The notes: generated by a model from the sequence alone, not told the origin. A DNA stretch of 27,500 bases from Prorocentrum cordatum (GCA_963575745.1 CAUYUJ010005692.1:155001-182500); one strand, 5' to 3'; positions 8,065 through 18,784 are shown, counted from the stretch's first letter. Program-made: numbers and translations.

Positions 8065-10240
8065 TGCAAAAATGGGCAGGCGCTGCCTCAGGGCAACCCG
8101 GGCACAGGACCCGACCCAGGACTCCACCACGCACCCAGACAAAGTGGGGCAATCCGCGAAATCTCTCTACAGTGCCGCTGCCACAGCAGCGAGGGAGCAG
8201 CGCGCCGGCACAGCCAGCAACGCACAAGAAAAAACAAAAGGCGGGGGCCAGCCAGGCACCACGAGGGACGGCGGGGCGGGCACTGACTCGGGGCATCCAC
8301 AACACAGGACCCGACCCCCGACCCCACCAATTGACCAGACAACTACGGAGCAGGCTCCTATGCCTAATCAGCGTCGCTGTCTCCGCGGTTAGGAATGGTG
8401 CGCGCTGGCTCTGGCCAGCGACGCCCAAGATCCTCAGGCAGGCTCGAAGTGGCAACCGAAAGGAAGCGCTGGGCCAAATCAGCCCAACGCCTCTCGTGAG
8501 CAGCCTCCTCCTCCAATCCTCCTCCATATTGGCCCAGGGGCCAAAAAAGGCCATGGCGTCTCCGCGATTGGGACGCCGCCCCCTCGCGATCTGCCTCCAG
8601 GCGCCATTCCGACCCTGAGCCCCAGCCTTCGGGATCGGTTGGCAGGGCTGTCGGAGGCCTCGAACCTGCCCACCTCCAGCGTAGAACATGCACTCGAGGC
8701 GCACACACAGGCAAAACTGCCGCCCGAGGCGCCAAGAAACAGCACGCTGTGCGTCAGAGCTGAAAACGCAGGAGCATCCATGCCACGCATCCCGACGCCC
8801 GCGCCACCACGGCACAAGCTCGCGGGCGGCTTGTCGGCTGAACACGATCCACGAAAACATCAAGAACACTGCCAAAAACGCCCCGTCCAGCTCCACGCGC
8901 GCGTCGGACCCTGGTCTTTGCTCACAGGAGCGGCAACAGGGACCCTCTGCACGTTCGGCCCAAAATCGAGCCGCGGCCAACGGGGTAAGATCTTCGCGGC
9001 CAGAATGCCCACAGCTCTCACAATGGCCAGTTTGCAGTCCAGCCTCCGCGACGTCAGCCCGCGGGCGCATCGACACAGCTTGCTTCGACGAAACGTCGAC
9101 AACATGGTTACCGTCACGCAAGTAGAGATCCCAGCCATTGTCGGCCCCTTCGATGGACTGGCTGGCCCTGACTTTGCGCACTTTGCTCTGGTGGGAAAAC
9201 TCTCGGCTATATTGAACCACTCAAGCGCGCGCGCCCAGGAGAGCATAGGTCTTCCCGCGGACAGGCGCGAAAATCAACCCAGGCTTCACAGTCGCCCAGC
9301 AACTCGCACCAACGCGATCGAGCAAGCGTGAAACGCAGCGGCCTGCGCAGCCTGTGGGCAAGGGGGCCAGACAGGCCCCCGCACTCCAACGATCTCGAGA
9401 CCTGCGCCCCGATGCCAGAGCGAGAAGGCCCAACCCGCGCGACCACGTTCGGGGATGACTCTGTTGCTGCATGACCCGCCCGCGAATACATCCCCGACGA
9501 CAACGCCGTCGAGCGCGGGCCCCCCGCCAGGAGGCGGAACCCACTCGACCTGCACGCCACCCGACTGAGGAGGGCGAGGGGCAGACTCGGCAGGGTGGTT
9601 GAAACCTCCGAAACACGCAAGCACGCCGTCCGCGCCCCCCGCCCACCTCCTCACCTCGCCCCTGACCAACGCGCCCCTCTCGCTCGACGCGCGCGTCTTC
9701 CGCGTCGAAGCGCAGCGGGCGCAGCGTGGGCGGCATAACGCATCCTGGGTCGGCAGCGCACCTCGCCGCGCGCATGGCGTTACAAAACAAAGACCTCACA
9801 CAACCTTTTTTTCTGAAATGGGCTGGGCCGAGAGCTCTGGAGACATCTCAAACATACGTCGACGCACGCCTTCCCACGCAGGCGAAGTTTGGCCCCCAGG
9901 CCCCACGCCTGCCCGCGATAACCGTTTCCTCGAGGGGCGCCGTGAGCAGCTGAGAAGAAACTTGAGATATCACAATCATGCCCCATTGGTCCGAAGCGAT
10001 CGAGGCAGAAGCTTCCGCGGCCCGGGCCGCGCGCACACGGGGCCCCCCAGGGGCCGACGCAGGCCCAGAAACAATTTGCCAGAGCCCCCGCTCCCCACAG
10101 AAACCGACGCCCAAGCTTGTCCGAGCTCGGTCAGGGGGCAGAAAAAACGAGCAGAGAGAACGTCATGTCGGTCGACCCCTAATCACCACGACCGCGTGCC
10201 CCGGGCTGAACGCCGCCTGCAGCGGCGTGGACGTGTGGCC
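8065..10240. other. Non-repetitive GC-rich region without recognised gene
   Basis: About 2.2 kb with few simple repeats. The minus strand is open for 457 codons (7847-9220) and the plus strand for 230 codons (8639-9331). Neither has the low-complexity look of the microsatellite frames, but they overlap antisense, and I could match neither to a family nor find reverse-transcriptase or endonuclease motifs. A decayed retroelement or intron-containing gene is possible. The strand cannot be decided from sequence alone. Confidence 0.3.
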
Positions 10241-10359
10241 CTCCTCCTCCTCCTCCTCCTCCTCGTCCTCCTCCTCCTCGTCCTCCTCCTCCTCCTCCTC
10301 CTCCTCCTCCTCCTCCTCCTCCTCCTCCTCCCCCTCCTCCTCCTCCTCCTCCCCCTCCT
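10241..10359. repeat. (TCC)n microsatellite
   Basis: CTC triplets with two CTCGTC and two CCCCTC interruptions. It is followed within 150 bp by a GGA tract of opposite polarity, so single strands could fold back. Confidence 0.96.
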
Positions 10360-10501
10360 TGGCCCAACGGATGATGGGCGCGACCGCCGCGAGACCCAGC
10401 GCGGCCCCCTGTGGGCTCGCAGAAGACAGGCGGGGGGATCTTCCTTTGGCCGAAGGCCGCAGCACAGGAGGCCGCCCCGCGACGAAACCCGAACAGCTCG
10501 A

Positions 10502-10640
10502 AAGGAGGAGGGCGGGGAGGGGGGGGAGGAGGAGGAGGAGGAGCAGGAGGCGGAGGAGGATGAGGCGGAAGAGGAGGAGGAGGAACGAGAAAGAGGAGAG
10601 TGGGGAGGGGGGGGGGGAGGGGGAAGGGGGGGGGGAAGTC
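10502..10640. repeat. GGA/poly-G purine tract
   Basis: GGA triplets with GCA and GCG interruptions, grading into poly-G runs at about 10601-10640 that could form G-quadruplexes. Confidence 0.92.
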
Positions 10641-12485
10641 GGCAGATCCGGGGTCATAGGCAGCGCTCGGCCCCGAACGCCCACGCCGCAGTCGCCGCCG
10701 CGCCAACGCTGCGCCAACCCGAGAAAAACCTCTAAAGAACAATTCCCTGGAGCCCTACCGTTTGGCGGGCGGCGACACTTGGTTTGTTTTGCTCTCGACG
10801 GGCAACATGCGCAGTACAACCTGCGCGTAATGCAACTGAGGCAGTGGTGTATGAGCGGGGCGATCTACGCAAGACTACACGTGCGCGGCGCTAGAAATAG
10901 ACGCTGCACCCTAACGCAGCGCAGTATATGCAACGCGCCGCCTGGATTGCAATCGATGTAGCGCGGCGCACGTGATGCCACATATGCGAAGCAATCTACG
11001 CGGTGTAAGCTACGCGGTGCGACTGCGAGCATCCGCGCGCGCTCGACAACCGCCAATGCTCGAGCCAACACACGACCCATCCACCAACAACCGCGAAGCA
11101 AATATCACGAAGGCCGCGAGCGCATTCGCCCGCCCGCGACTTGGGCGATCGAGTGGAGATGGCGACGACAACATCGTCGACGACGACAACGGCGATACAG
11201 GTTAAGTGCAGGTGCGCTGCTGGCCCAAAACGAAGAAAGACGAGGGCACGTCAGCCACCGCTGCGATTTCCTCTGGGCTGCCACGCGTTTGTCGAGCTGG
11301 TCAGCACGGAGCTTCACAGACTTGGAACGCCAAAACCTAGGAGGACGCACAGTCATATCCAACGAAAGCAGTCTCTGCTAAAACAAGGCACCTCAGCAGC
11401 GTTGCCGGCGTCGCATGGAGGCAAAGGCAATCCGCGCCTTGTCCAATCACATCTGGAACGCGCGCTCGCCTCCACTATCGGAGGCGGCGACCGACCCCGA
11501 CTCTTTAGAAACCCTCGCCCACATTCAACTGACAAGCCACCGTGCCCTCCGCGCCGCGAGCCTCGCATCCCCACGCCCAACCGCGCGCCCCGTCGCTGGG
11601 ATCTCAACGGCCAGCAAAAACGCAAAATACGCAAAGATGCCCCCACGCTTTCGCACGCGGGTTCGACCTGGGCTGGGCCCAGAGACATTGAACATGAATC
11701 GCCAGCACGCTCGACGATGGGGGCGCGCACGCCGCCCGACTGCAAGACGCTAAAAACCGCCCCGATAGCTCCAACTCGCGAACTCGATTGCTGGCGGGCC
11801 CAACGTCCAGTTGATGAATTCTGGGGGCGCTGGGCCCCCCGCGGCAAGGGCGCGCTCCGTCGGACAGGCATGGCCTGCGCCGTCTGGCCCATCTCGGAAA
11901 TTGCACGCGTCTCCCTCCGCTCCCCAACGCATGCAGAAATTGTTATTTTAGGAGCATGGCGCGCACGTTCATGTCGAGTTCAATACCATGTAGGACGTGC
12001 TCGCGCGCTTTGTGGATGTCTCCGCTCGAACGCGCAAACTACTGCCCCGCCCCCTACTCCGCCCCCAGCCCACAAGATGCCCCATGGTGACATGCCCCCC
12101 CCTGCTCGAGACTACTTCCGGCATGCGAACTGGCCAGGCGACAAGCCACGCGTCACAGGAGGGACCGGCAGCCATGAAACTCCACGGAGCCATGCGCGCG
12201 CAGAGGACAGCACTGCGACGGGACGGAAATGATTCCGAAACGCTTCTCCCCCGTAACTTTCGAAGCCGCATACGACGACCGACGCCAACCGTGCTTCCTC
12301 CTCCAGCTTCAACAACTCACGCCGAAAAGCGCCAACAAGCAAACATAGCGCGACAGCATCCAGAGAACCCGCAGCATCTCCACCACCATCTGGCCACGCC
12401 CACGAGATTCCTAGGACGCCATCACGCAAGAGCGAGACATGGTAGCGACGGCGCCCAGGCCAGCAGACCTTTCGCCCGCGGCGAA
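10641..12485. other. GC-rich unique region, unresolved coding potential
   Basis: No simple repeats except two 14-bp minisatellite units at 10996-11023 and a small GAC-rich patch near 11160-11190. The plus strand is open for 363 codons (11141-12232), and minus-strand frames of 179 codons (11353-11892) and about 100 codons overlap it. No domain identified. The stretch ends at an A-run (12486-12497). Confidence 0.35.
10996..11023. repeat. Two detached units of the 14-bp minisatellite
   Basis: CTACGCGGTGTAAG and CTACGCGGTGCGAC sit head to tail at exactly 14-bp spacing and match the unit of the array at 1453-1718. They show that the motif is dispersed and not confined to one array. Confidence 0.7.
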
Positions 12486-12497
12486 TAAAAAAAAAAA
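12486..12497 (+). other. AATAAA plus A-run, possible poly(A) trace
   Basis: An AATAAA word runs directly into an A-run. It could be the scar of a retroposed transcript ending on the plus strand, or just an A-tract. I found no clear flanking target-site duplication. Confidence 0.2.
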
Positions 12498-14338
12498 CTG
12501 TGTTTTTGACTGCGGGGCGAGAGCGAACCTCTTCCAGTAGGAGCTAGGCGGGCCACGCACAGCTCCAATCGGGGGGGCAGGGCACAGGCGGGCGGGGCCT
12601 CAGGCGGCCGGAGGGCGGGCCGGGGTGCAGGCGGCGCCGAAGAGCTTGCACAGGAAAAGGAGCGCCTTGGACAGGAGCCGAAGGCGAAGACTCGGAGGGT
12701 GAGCGGCGCGGCGTTGCCGTCGACGGCGCCCCGTAACCACCATCCTCAAGCGCTGCGAAAGAAGAAGTTGCACGCGACCAAGTCGACGTCCAGGGGGGAG
12801 AAGTCCACCATGAAGTCGATGAGCAACGTTGCGCCACCGGATGGTGAGGGGGGGGCCCGGGAGAAAGGGAGAACGACGAAGGCGATGTGCAGCGTTGTGC
12901 CACAGGGTGGTCGGGGGCGGCCTGGGGCGGCAGTCCAATCCACGCCCAGGGAGCAGCCGGCAAGAGGCGCGACCAGAGGCAGGGCCGCCCGTGCCCGACA
13001 GGTCAGTTTTGTTGGTTGTATGTTTGATTATCTTCTCGAAAACACCAGATCGAAGAACTTTAGAGCAAACAATTCCTGGTAAAACTGCGCAAATACCTCG
13101 ACATTGTCCTCATGCTCGGAATATTCCCCACCTCTGTCTTCCCTGAGATCCCAAGGCGATCCGGCCCCGCGCCGCGGTCAGGGGCCCCTGGCTTTCCCCC
13201 GCGCAATCGCGCTCAGCCCCGCTCGAATTAAAAACCTCTGCAGTCTGACGCTGCAGCGTGCAATATTGGCGGGTAGCCCAGCCCTTCCCCCCCCGCGCGC
13301 CGACGCCCCCCTCTCACGTTCACGCCCCCCTCTCACGTTCGACCCCTCGGAGTCGCGCAACCACCTGCTCCTCCTCGAGCTCTGCCATCCGAACAGCGGC
13401 GGCACGACGCGTCGAGGCGACACTGTAGAGATCGCCATCGCGAAGTCCTCTCGCGAGAGCCTCGAAGCACGGGGCGCGGAAGATTGGAGCGATGGGCCCC
13501 TGACAGCCTGAAATTCGCGCAGCAGCGCACCGGGTCTGAAACGACGCAGCTTCCGGACATTGCTCAACCCACCCCGCGCAGCGAGCGCGATTGATCGGCC
13601 GCGCCTGTCTTTGGGCGCGTCTGTTTGACCCCCCCGCCCCCTGGAAAGACCACCGCCGCCCCGTTCCCACCGCTGCCTCGGGCCCGCAAAACCCCAAAAA
13701 CTCTTCGCATTTCGCCCCGCTGTGGGCGGGCAGGCGCAGCAAGCCCATATTTTCCACGGGGGTCGGCACGCGCGCGCCGCCCCCGCCTCGCGATCGGCCA
13801 GGAGGGGGGCCGCCGAGCTCCGCTTCGGAAACGCGGGGCATCGCAAAGAAGTGAAAACGCGCTTCAACCGCGGCCGAGAATCCGCCGGCTATGTCGGCGC
13901 ACCTGGCGGCATAGATGACATCACAGGACTTCTGGTCAATCGCAGCTGGGCCGTCGGCCCCCGCGCGCGCGCCCCCCCCGCCCTGGCGCCGGATTATCAA
14001 CTCCAGCCAACCATCTCGCAACGGCCGCGCATCCGCTTCGCGACGGGCGTTTCTCATCATGCGGCGCCGATGACAATGCCAACTTATCTGGGACACGCGC
14101 GTTGCAAGGCAGCCCCCCCGAATTCCACGCGGCCAGCCTGAGTCAGCAGGGTTGGCAACGGCGAGAGAAACGTTCATCCACATCTTGACGAGGTCCCAAC
14201 GCACGCGCCAACCCCCTGCATGCGGACGCGTTTCCATCGCGACTCAGCAAACGCATCTCTCCACGATGCCGAAGACGGTCGGATGCGCGCATGATGTCCA
14301 CCTCCTTGGACGAGCACTTCACGTCGCAATCGCAAGCC
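12498..14338. other. GC-rich region without recognised gene
   Basis: Open frames on both strands, the longest being a 305-codon minus-strand frame at 13320-14237. Its composition is Arg/Ala/Gly-rich, and I recognise no domain. A perfect 19-bp tandem duplication lies at 13303-13321 and 13322-13340 (C-rich, ending CTCACGTTC). No RNA gene seen. Confidence 0.35.
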
Positions 14339-14460
14339 CCGCCCACCCCCCACCCCCCACCCACCCACCCCCCATCCACCCACCCACCCCACCCCACCCC
14401 CACCCACCCCGCCCGACCCCACCTCGCCCCACCCCCACCCCCATCCCCACCTCCAACCCG
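14338..14460. repeat. CCCA/CCCAC-rich low-complexity tract
   Basis: Imperfect ACCC, CCCA and CCCACCC units over about 120 bp. The minus strand reads Gly-Trp-Val-rich frames and the plus strand Pro-Thr-His-rich frames; both are shadows of the repeat. Confidence 0.93.
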
Positions 14461-15171
14461 CCGAACGTTGAGACCGCTGCGACTATCCATTTGAACAAGC
14501 ACCGAAAGAAAAATCAATTCGATTACCAAGACTCCTCTTATATCACGGCCCAGTCAGGCTGCCACTTCATTTGATCAGTCTTCGGTCGCGCGCTGAACGC
14601 CCTGGGAAATCTCCATGTTCGAATCACGCTCACCCTGACTCGAACCCTGCAGAATACCCACTGCCAGCCAGTCGGTAGGTCATGAGCCTCTCGCCACAGG
14701 CACAAAATCAGCCTGCAAAAGATAGGAAGCGAATTCGCATCCAGGGAACAGAGACGCCCCGCATCTCTAGTGCCAATGACGCTTGCTGGACAAAGACGAT
14801 GAACCAGAATCGCCATGCTGCGCGTCCCGTTATGCGGGCCTCTCAGGCACAGCGCATGCCCATGGCATGCAGTATCCAAAACGAGCGAAGGATCCTGTGA
14901 AATATTGCAGAAATTGGATGCCCCACGTGAGCCCTCCCCCCAGGAAGTTCAAGGCAGAAAGTATGTATACTTATATATAACTCATCAGCTGCTCCTGCGC
15001 TCCAGGAGACATCCCCATTCTCCGTCGCCAGAATTTGGACAAGGTGTTGCTCGGCATAACGACCGTCCACGTCACTACTCGCGGCACCATCTCCCCCTTG
15101 AAGCATGCCTCCTCTCGTGGGAACCTGATACGAACGGTTGGTCACGCCTTGTGGCTACCAAGTAGACCACG

Positions 15172-15918
15172 ATGTCCGCCCTGGTGCTCGCCGCCGTCAT
15201 GCGCCCTTGTGCGATCGCCAAATCCTTCACCCCCTTCATTGCTACATTTGCCGTTTGGCTGATAGTCTGCTCCTCAAGCGTTTTGTCGATGTTACGGAAC
15301 AGTGGAGCAGGGGGCCTCGGACAAGAACCAAATTCACACAGTGCTGGAACCCACGAGCCGGATACTACCCAACCCCAACCTGCTGTAGCTTCCTGCGGCA
15401 ATGGCACCATCGATACATCACCGTTGAACACTGCTCCCTGTCCTGTATTTGCAGAAACAGCCTTCCGCATGGTCGCTGGAAAGAGGTCCACCGCCGAAAA
15501 CATGGGGAACCCACCCACTACGCAACACTTCCGTTTCGATGGGTGCACGAAATCGTTGGACGTATGGGTTCCGCATCTACCCCTCAACTCACCACTGCCA
15601 CCTCCTCCTGCGCCTGCTGTAAATCTGCCGCGTGCAATTTCTGAGCGAGACATCGTCGACCTTGCCACCGATGGCCAACCTGTTAGCCACGAACAGAATT
15701 GCGTTGGCAGGATCCACTACTCTCTAACTCCTGAACTCCTGGAGTTGCCGTTGGTTCTGCCTCGTTGCTGCCTCGCCCTCATCGAGGTCGTCGTACACCT
15801 CTCTCGGGCGTATCCTGCCTGTGTCGATCTGCATGCCTGTGGAACGTGCGGAAGCACGCACGATTGGCAACCAGGAGAAATTTCGGCTGGATGCAAAGAT
15901 GCCAGGAACATATTCTGA
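15172..15918 (+). CDS. Open frame, unknown product, doubtful
   Basis: A 248-codon frame starting at ATG 15172. The first ~40 residues are hydrophobic and could be read as a signal anchor, followed by a Pro/Ser/Thr-rich middle and a Cys-containing C-terminus ending near residue 248. No domain is recognised. The opposite strand is open for much of the same interval and looks at least as protein-like in places, so the strand and the reality of the gene are unresolved. Confidence 0.15.
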   Translation: MSALVLAAVMRPCAIAKSFTPFIATFAVWLIVCSSSVLSMLRNSGAGGLGQEPNSHSAGTHEPDTTQPQPAVASCGNGTIDTSPLNTAPCPVFAETAFRMVAGKRSTAENMGNPPTTQHFRFDGCTKSLDVWVPHLPLNSPLPPPPAPAVNLPRAISERDIVDLATDGQPVSHEQNCVGRIHYSLTPELLELPLVLPRCCLALIEVVVHLSRAYPACVDLHACGTCGSTHDWQPGEISAGCKDARNIF

Positions 15919-16048
15919 ACGCCTGGCACAGCGTCACATGCAGCACAAGTGTGTATGTGTGTGTCATGCGTTGTTGCAAAAACGTCTGTGTTGCAATGGT
16001 TCGAAACCAATTGAATTGGAAAGAGGCCGAACAACGCGCACGGAAACG

Positions 16049-16120
16049 CGCGCGCGGTCCGCACGGTATTGCTGCTTGACGAACGTTTCGGCACGTGCGC
16101 GCGTGCGGCCCGCATGGTCT
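16049..16120. repeat. Two copies of a GCGCGC-GGCCCGCATGG motif
   Basis: Copies at about 16049-16070 and 16097-16120, 48 bp apart, share an alternating GC run followed by GG(C/T)CCGCA(T/C)GG. A third copy lies at 16622-16650, on the far side of the MITE. Function unknown. Confidence 0.6.
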
Positions 16121-16340
16121 CACAAGGGCGACGATCAAAGACGGGCCTCACGCGAGATGGCACCGCGACCTTGCGCCGCGGCTTACGCAGGCCGCCAGCG
16201 CGGCACGCTACATTGGAGACAAAAGCGCTTACGCCCGGCCTTACGCGGGCAGCTTGCGCTCGAATGTCGGCGAAGACGACCCCGTTGCTCTGCGTCGCTC
16301 GTTTGCCAGAAATGGCACAACGAATGCGATCGACTACGTA

Positions 16341-16521
16341 CTCCAGATTTCGTAATAAAGGGAGGGGGGTCTCATTTCGGGAGGGGGGGTCTCTTCCAGG
16401 CTATCTTGGAGGGCCAGGGGGGTCTGGGGGCGATGTTTTGGAGGGTTCTCCCACGGGGGAGGTCTGAAATGGCTTGTCTTGGAGGGTCCAGACCCCCTCC
16501 CTTTTATTACGAAATCTGGAG
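16341..16521. mobile_element. MITE with TA target-site duplication
   Basis: The 181-bp element begins CTCCAGATTTCGTAATAAA and ends with its inverse. The inverted arms are about 32 bp (16341-16372 and 16490-16521) and differ only by a one-base shift in an A/G run. Both ends are flanked by TA (16339-16340 and 16522-16523), the target duplication of the Tc1/mariner superfamily, and CTCC ends resemble Stowaway-type MITEs. The inside is G-rich, has no transposase frame, and carries a TCTTGGAGGG word twice, so the element would be non-autonomous. Confidence 0.88.
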
Positions 16522-16621
16522 TAAGGCTTCAGCGAGTGCGCACGCGAAGAAGGGTGGCAATGTTTTGATGATTGATGACTGTTTCGATGGCGGGAGAAAA
16601 AACAGCCGTGCGCGTGCGGGG

Positions 16622-16650
16622 GCGCGCGCGCATGTGGCCCGCATGGAATT
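16622..16650. repeat. Third copy of the GCGCGC-GGCCCGCATGG motif
   Basis: An alternating GC run followed by TGGCCCGCATGG, matching the pair at 16049-16120. The MITE lies between them. Confidence 0.55.
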
Positions 16651-16855
16651 ATGTGAAACGGTTTGATCCGCGACGCAACTGTCAGATTAAAGCGTGTGCG
16701 ACGCACTGCTCGCTAGCGAGCCGTCACCGGGCCGGGCTAGGATGGCACGAACTGATGTGCAGGATCCACGGCGGTACGAGATAAGTACATGTCAAAACGT
16801 CATGATCGAAGGCGAGCGGATAGTCCAGGCATCCCGTGGGAGGGGTCGGCTGTCT
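16651..16855. other. Short unique spacer
   Basis: No repeat, gene or RNA recognised. Confidence 0.4.
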
Positions 16856-17060
16856 ACAAAGAATGTGCCGACATCTTGGGGCTCCTGGGCGTGTGGGGAA
16901 GCTTCACGACGATCCACAAATGCCCCAGGACGGCCCAAGATGGGCCCCAGACGGCTTCCACACACACACACACACATATCAAGAGGCTCTCAAGACGGCC
17001 CAGGAGGAGCCCCAAGAGGACCCACAAGAGGGCGCCAAGAGGCGAACATCGTTGACTCGT
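16856..17060. repeat. CAAGACGGCCC-type degenerate repeat, copy A
   Basis: Degenerate 10-20-bp words (GACGGCCCAAGA, GGAGCCCCAAGAGG) recur and a (CA)n run sits at 16961-16977. The same word family fills 18230-18780 and, as CAGGAGGCCCC, 21590-21905. The tract ends in GGCGAACATCGTTGACTCG, which resembles the sequence following part of copy B near 18362. The frames translate to PQDGP- or PKRPQE-like or WGPLGAS-like peptides. Confidence 0.75.
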
Positions 17061-17395
17061 CACTGGCTTCTCTGCATGATCGATGCACTCGCCTTTCCAC
17101 CCTCAGGGTGGCTTAACGACTCCGGATGTCGTTCGACTCGCGCTGGATCGTTCACGAAATGCTCCATATTTATCTGGATATCTCTGAACTTACCTCGATG
17201 TGTTTGGACATGCCTCGATGCACCTGGATTCACATGAATTTATCTGGTTTGGTCGCCGCAAGTCGATTGACGAAAAATCGTCACGCCCCAAGGGGGCCCC
17301 AGGATCGCTCCGACACGACCCAAAAGGCACACGGGAAGGGGCATGGGCAGCTCGGCTCGGGAAGCTCGTGCAGGGTAGGAGCGGGAACAGGTGCA
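17061..17395. other. Unique spacer with short ATTTATCTGG repeats
   Basis: The words TTTATCTGG and CCTCGATG are each repeated (17167 and 17236; around 17195 and 17213). No gene is recognised, although a plus-strand frame from 17126 reads protein-like for about 60 residues before entering the GGA tract. Confidence 0.45.
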
Positions 17396-17515
17396 AGAGG
17401 AGGAGCGGGAGGAGGAGGAGGAGGAGGAGGAGGAGGAGGAGGAGGAGGAGGAGGAGGCGGAGGAGGAGGAGGAGGAGGCAGAGGAGGAGGCAGAGGAGGA
17501 GGAGGAGGAGGAGGC
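17396..17515. repeat. (GGA)n microsatellite
   Basis: GGA triplets with GCA and GCG interruptions. It faces the (TCC)n tract at 17711-17913, so the pair forms a long potential inverted repeat. Confidence 0.96.
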
Positions 17516-17710
17516 GGCCGAGGGAGCGAGCCGACGGGCGGCGGAGGCGGCGGGGCACGGCGGGGCTCCCGTGGCCCTCGCTCCGCGCCGGGCCGCTCAG
17601 GTTCGGGAAGCTGCTGCTCCTGCCGCGCGCGTGGCAAGGCAGACCAATGCTCAAAAGAGGGCGGCAGGGCATGGCGGTCCGCGGCCACCCGCCTTCCCCC
17701 TCTCCGTTCC
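17516..17710. other. GC-rich loop between facing GGA and TCC tracts
   Basis: Unique GC-rich sequence, no gene recognised. Confidence 0.4.
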
Positions 17711-17913
17711 TTTCTCCTCCTCCTCCTCCTCCTCCGCCTCCTCCTCCTCCTGAAGCGCTGAAGGCAAGACAGTTCGTCGAACGTTGCCTTCCCTCCTCCT
17801 CTCCTCCTCCTCTGCCTCCTCCTCCTCCTCCTCCTCCTCCTCCTCCTCCTCCTCCTGCTCTTCTCCTCCTCCTGCTCTTCTCCTCCTCCTCCTCCTCCTC
17901 CTCCTCCTCCTCC
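17711..17913. repeat. (TCC)n microsatellite, interrupted
   Basis: CTC/TCC triplets in two blocks (17711-17750 and 17792-17913) around a unique segment that contains GAAGGCAAGACAGTTCG. Its right end continues into the shared flank described at 17914-18110. Confidence 0.95.
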
Positions 17914-18110
17914 ATTCCTTTTGCAAATATTCTCTCCCTGTCGGACCCATCGCGCGTCCTCCCGCCCGCACGTCCTTCCCACTGATCGGCTCAATGGGGG
18001 ACCCAGGCACGGTGGCGGGATGGGCCGCAGGCCCCTGGACCTGCCGCCCCCTGTCGGCTTGCCACAGGGGTGCACGATGTGCTGAACTCTAGGTAACGAC
18101 ATTGCTGGCC
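17914..18110 (-). repeat. Dispersed family flank attached to (TCC)n, copy 1
   Basis: The tract is followed by CATTCCTTTTGCAAATATTC and CTCCCTGTCGGACCC. The same order (TCC)n-CATTCCTT-CTCCCTGTCG-ACCC occurs at 20966-21016, and a weaker version at 23811 onward. Farther right, CCGCCCCCTGTCGGCTTGCC at 18042-18061 matches 23972-23989. Read on the minus strand, the unit would be a unique body ending in (GGA)n, like a microsatellite-tailed retroposon. Confidence 0.6.
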
Positions 18111-18229
18111 CGTTTGGAAGGTTATCAGTGGGCCTTCGGCCGATCCCGACCAACGGCCACCAACCCCGAAGGACGCACATTGCGCGGGAACCTGGCAACA
18201 ACTCGCCTCCAGGACGGCCAAGATGGTTA
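18111..18229. other. Short unique stretch
   Basis: No gene or repeat recognised except possible continuation of the dispersed family. Confidence 0.35.
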
Positions 18230-18780
18230 CAAGATGGACTCCAAGGTATTTCCGAAACGGCTAAGATGGTCCCCACGGCCAAAACGGCCCTAAGACTGCC
18301 CAACGGCGGCCCAAGATGCCCTCAAGACGCCCAAAGAGGGCTCCAAGAGGACATCCAGGAGGCTAACCTCATTCATGTCCATTCGGTGTTTCAGCGAGTT
18401 GTGCGTTCTCCCCTTTTCGGGCTCCCGACGCTCCAAGACGGGGTTATAGCCCCCAATGTCTTCCCAAGACGGCCCGAGAGACTCCCAAAAGGCCCGCAAG
18501 ACAGCCCAAAAGAGCTCCCAGGCGGCCCAAGAAACCGCCAAGACGGCCCCGTAGACCTCCAAGCCGGCCCAAGACTGCCCAGGGAGGGCCCCAAGACGGC
18601 CCCCGAGAAACCAAGATGTCCCGTGGACCCTTGGAGGCCCCCAAGGGCCCCCAAGAGACCCGCAAGAGGCCCCAAGAGGGCCCCACGAGGCACCCGAAGC
18701 TCTCCAAGACGCCCCCCAGAGACCCAAGAGGCTCCCAGGAAGGCCCCAGTAGGCCCCAAGAGGCCCTCAAGAGCCCACCC
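18230..18780. repeat. AAGACGGCCC / CAAGAGGCCCC degenerate array, copy B
   Basis: Dozens of degenerate words of about 10-12 bp (CCAAGACGGCCC, CCCCAAGAGGCCC) over 550 bp, interrupted by a unique stretch at about 18365-18430. The minus-strand frames read Trp-Gly-Leu/Ser-rich peptides in all three phases, as expected for a repeat whose unit is not a fixed multiple of three. I treat them as shadows. Confidence 0.85.
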
Positions 18781-18784
18781 CTTC

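Larger units (their letters stand above)
14461..16338. other. Unique region of balanced composition, possible gene remnants
   Basis: This is the least repetitive and most balanced part of the window. Candidate frames are plus 15172-15918 (248 codons, start followed by a hydrophobic N-terminus) and minus 15075-15668 (197 codons). Just beyond the latter, a minus-strand stretch at about 15713-15840 reads a protein-like EVYDDLDEGEAATRQNQ before a stop. A frameshifted retroelement polyprotein on the minus strand is one reading, but I found no catalytic motif to support it. Confidence 0.3.

Noticed and set aside
7847-9220. 457-codon minus-strand frame as a retroelement polyprotein
   Set aside because: I looked for reverse-transcriptase, endonuclease and zinc-knuckle patterns and found none. 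The antisense frame is open too. Kept only as unresolved sequence.
14590-14650. tRNA-like T-arm around GTTCGAATC
   Set aside because: The bases flanking GTTCGAATC do not form a T stem, and no D arm or acceptor stem is visible upstream.
15075-15918. Ty1/copia reverse transcriptase or RNase H remnant on the minus strand
   Set aside because: A few short words looked suggestive, but no catalytic motif, conserved spacing or continuous frame supports it.
16961-16977. CRISPR-like or structured repeat at the CA run and surrounding words
   Set aside because: The words are degenerate and abut without unique spacers, so they are simple tandem repeats. No CRISPR array is present in the window.
18290-18770. 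Trp/Gly/Leu-rich minus-strand proteins
   Set aside because: All three minus frames give similar Trp-Gly-rich peptides, the hallmark of a short degenerate DNA repeat and not of a selected protein.
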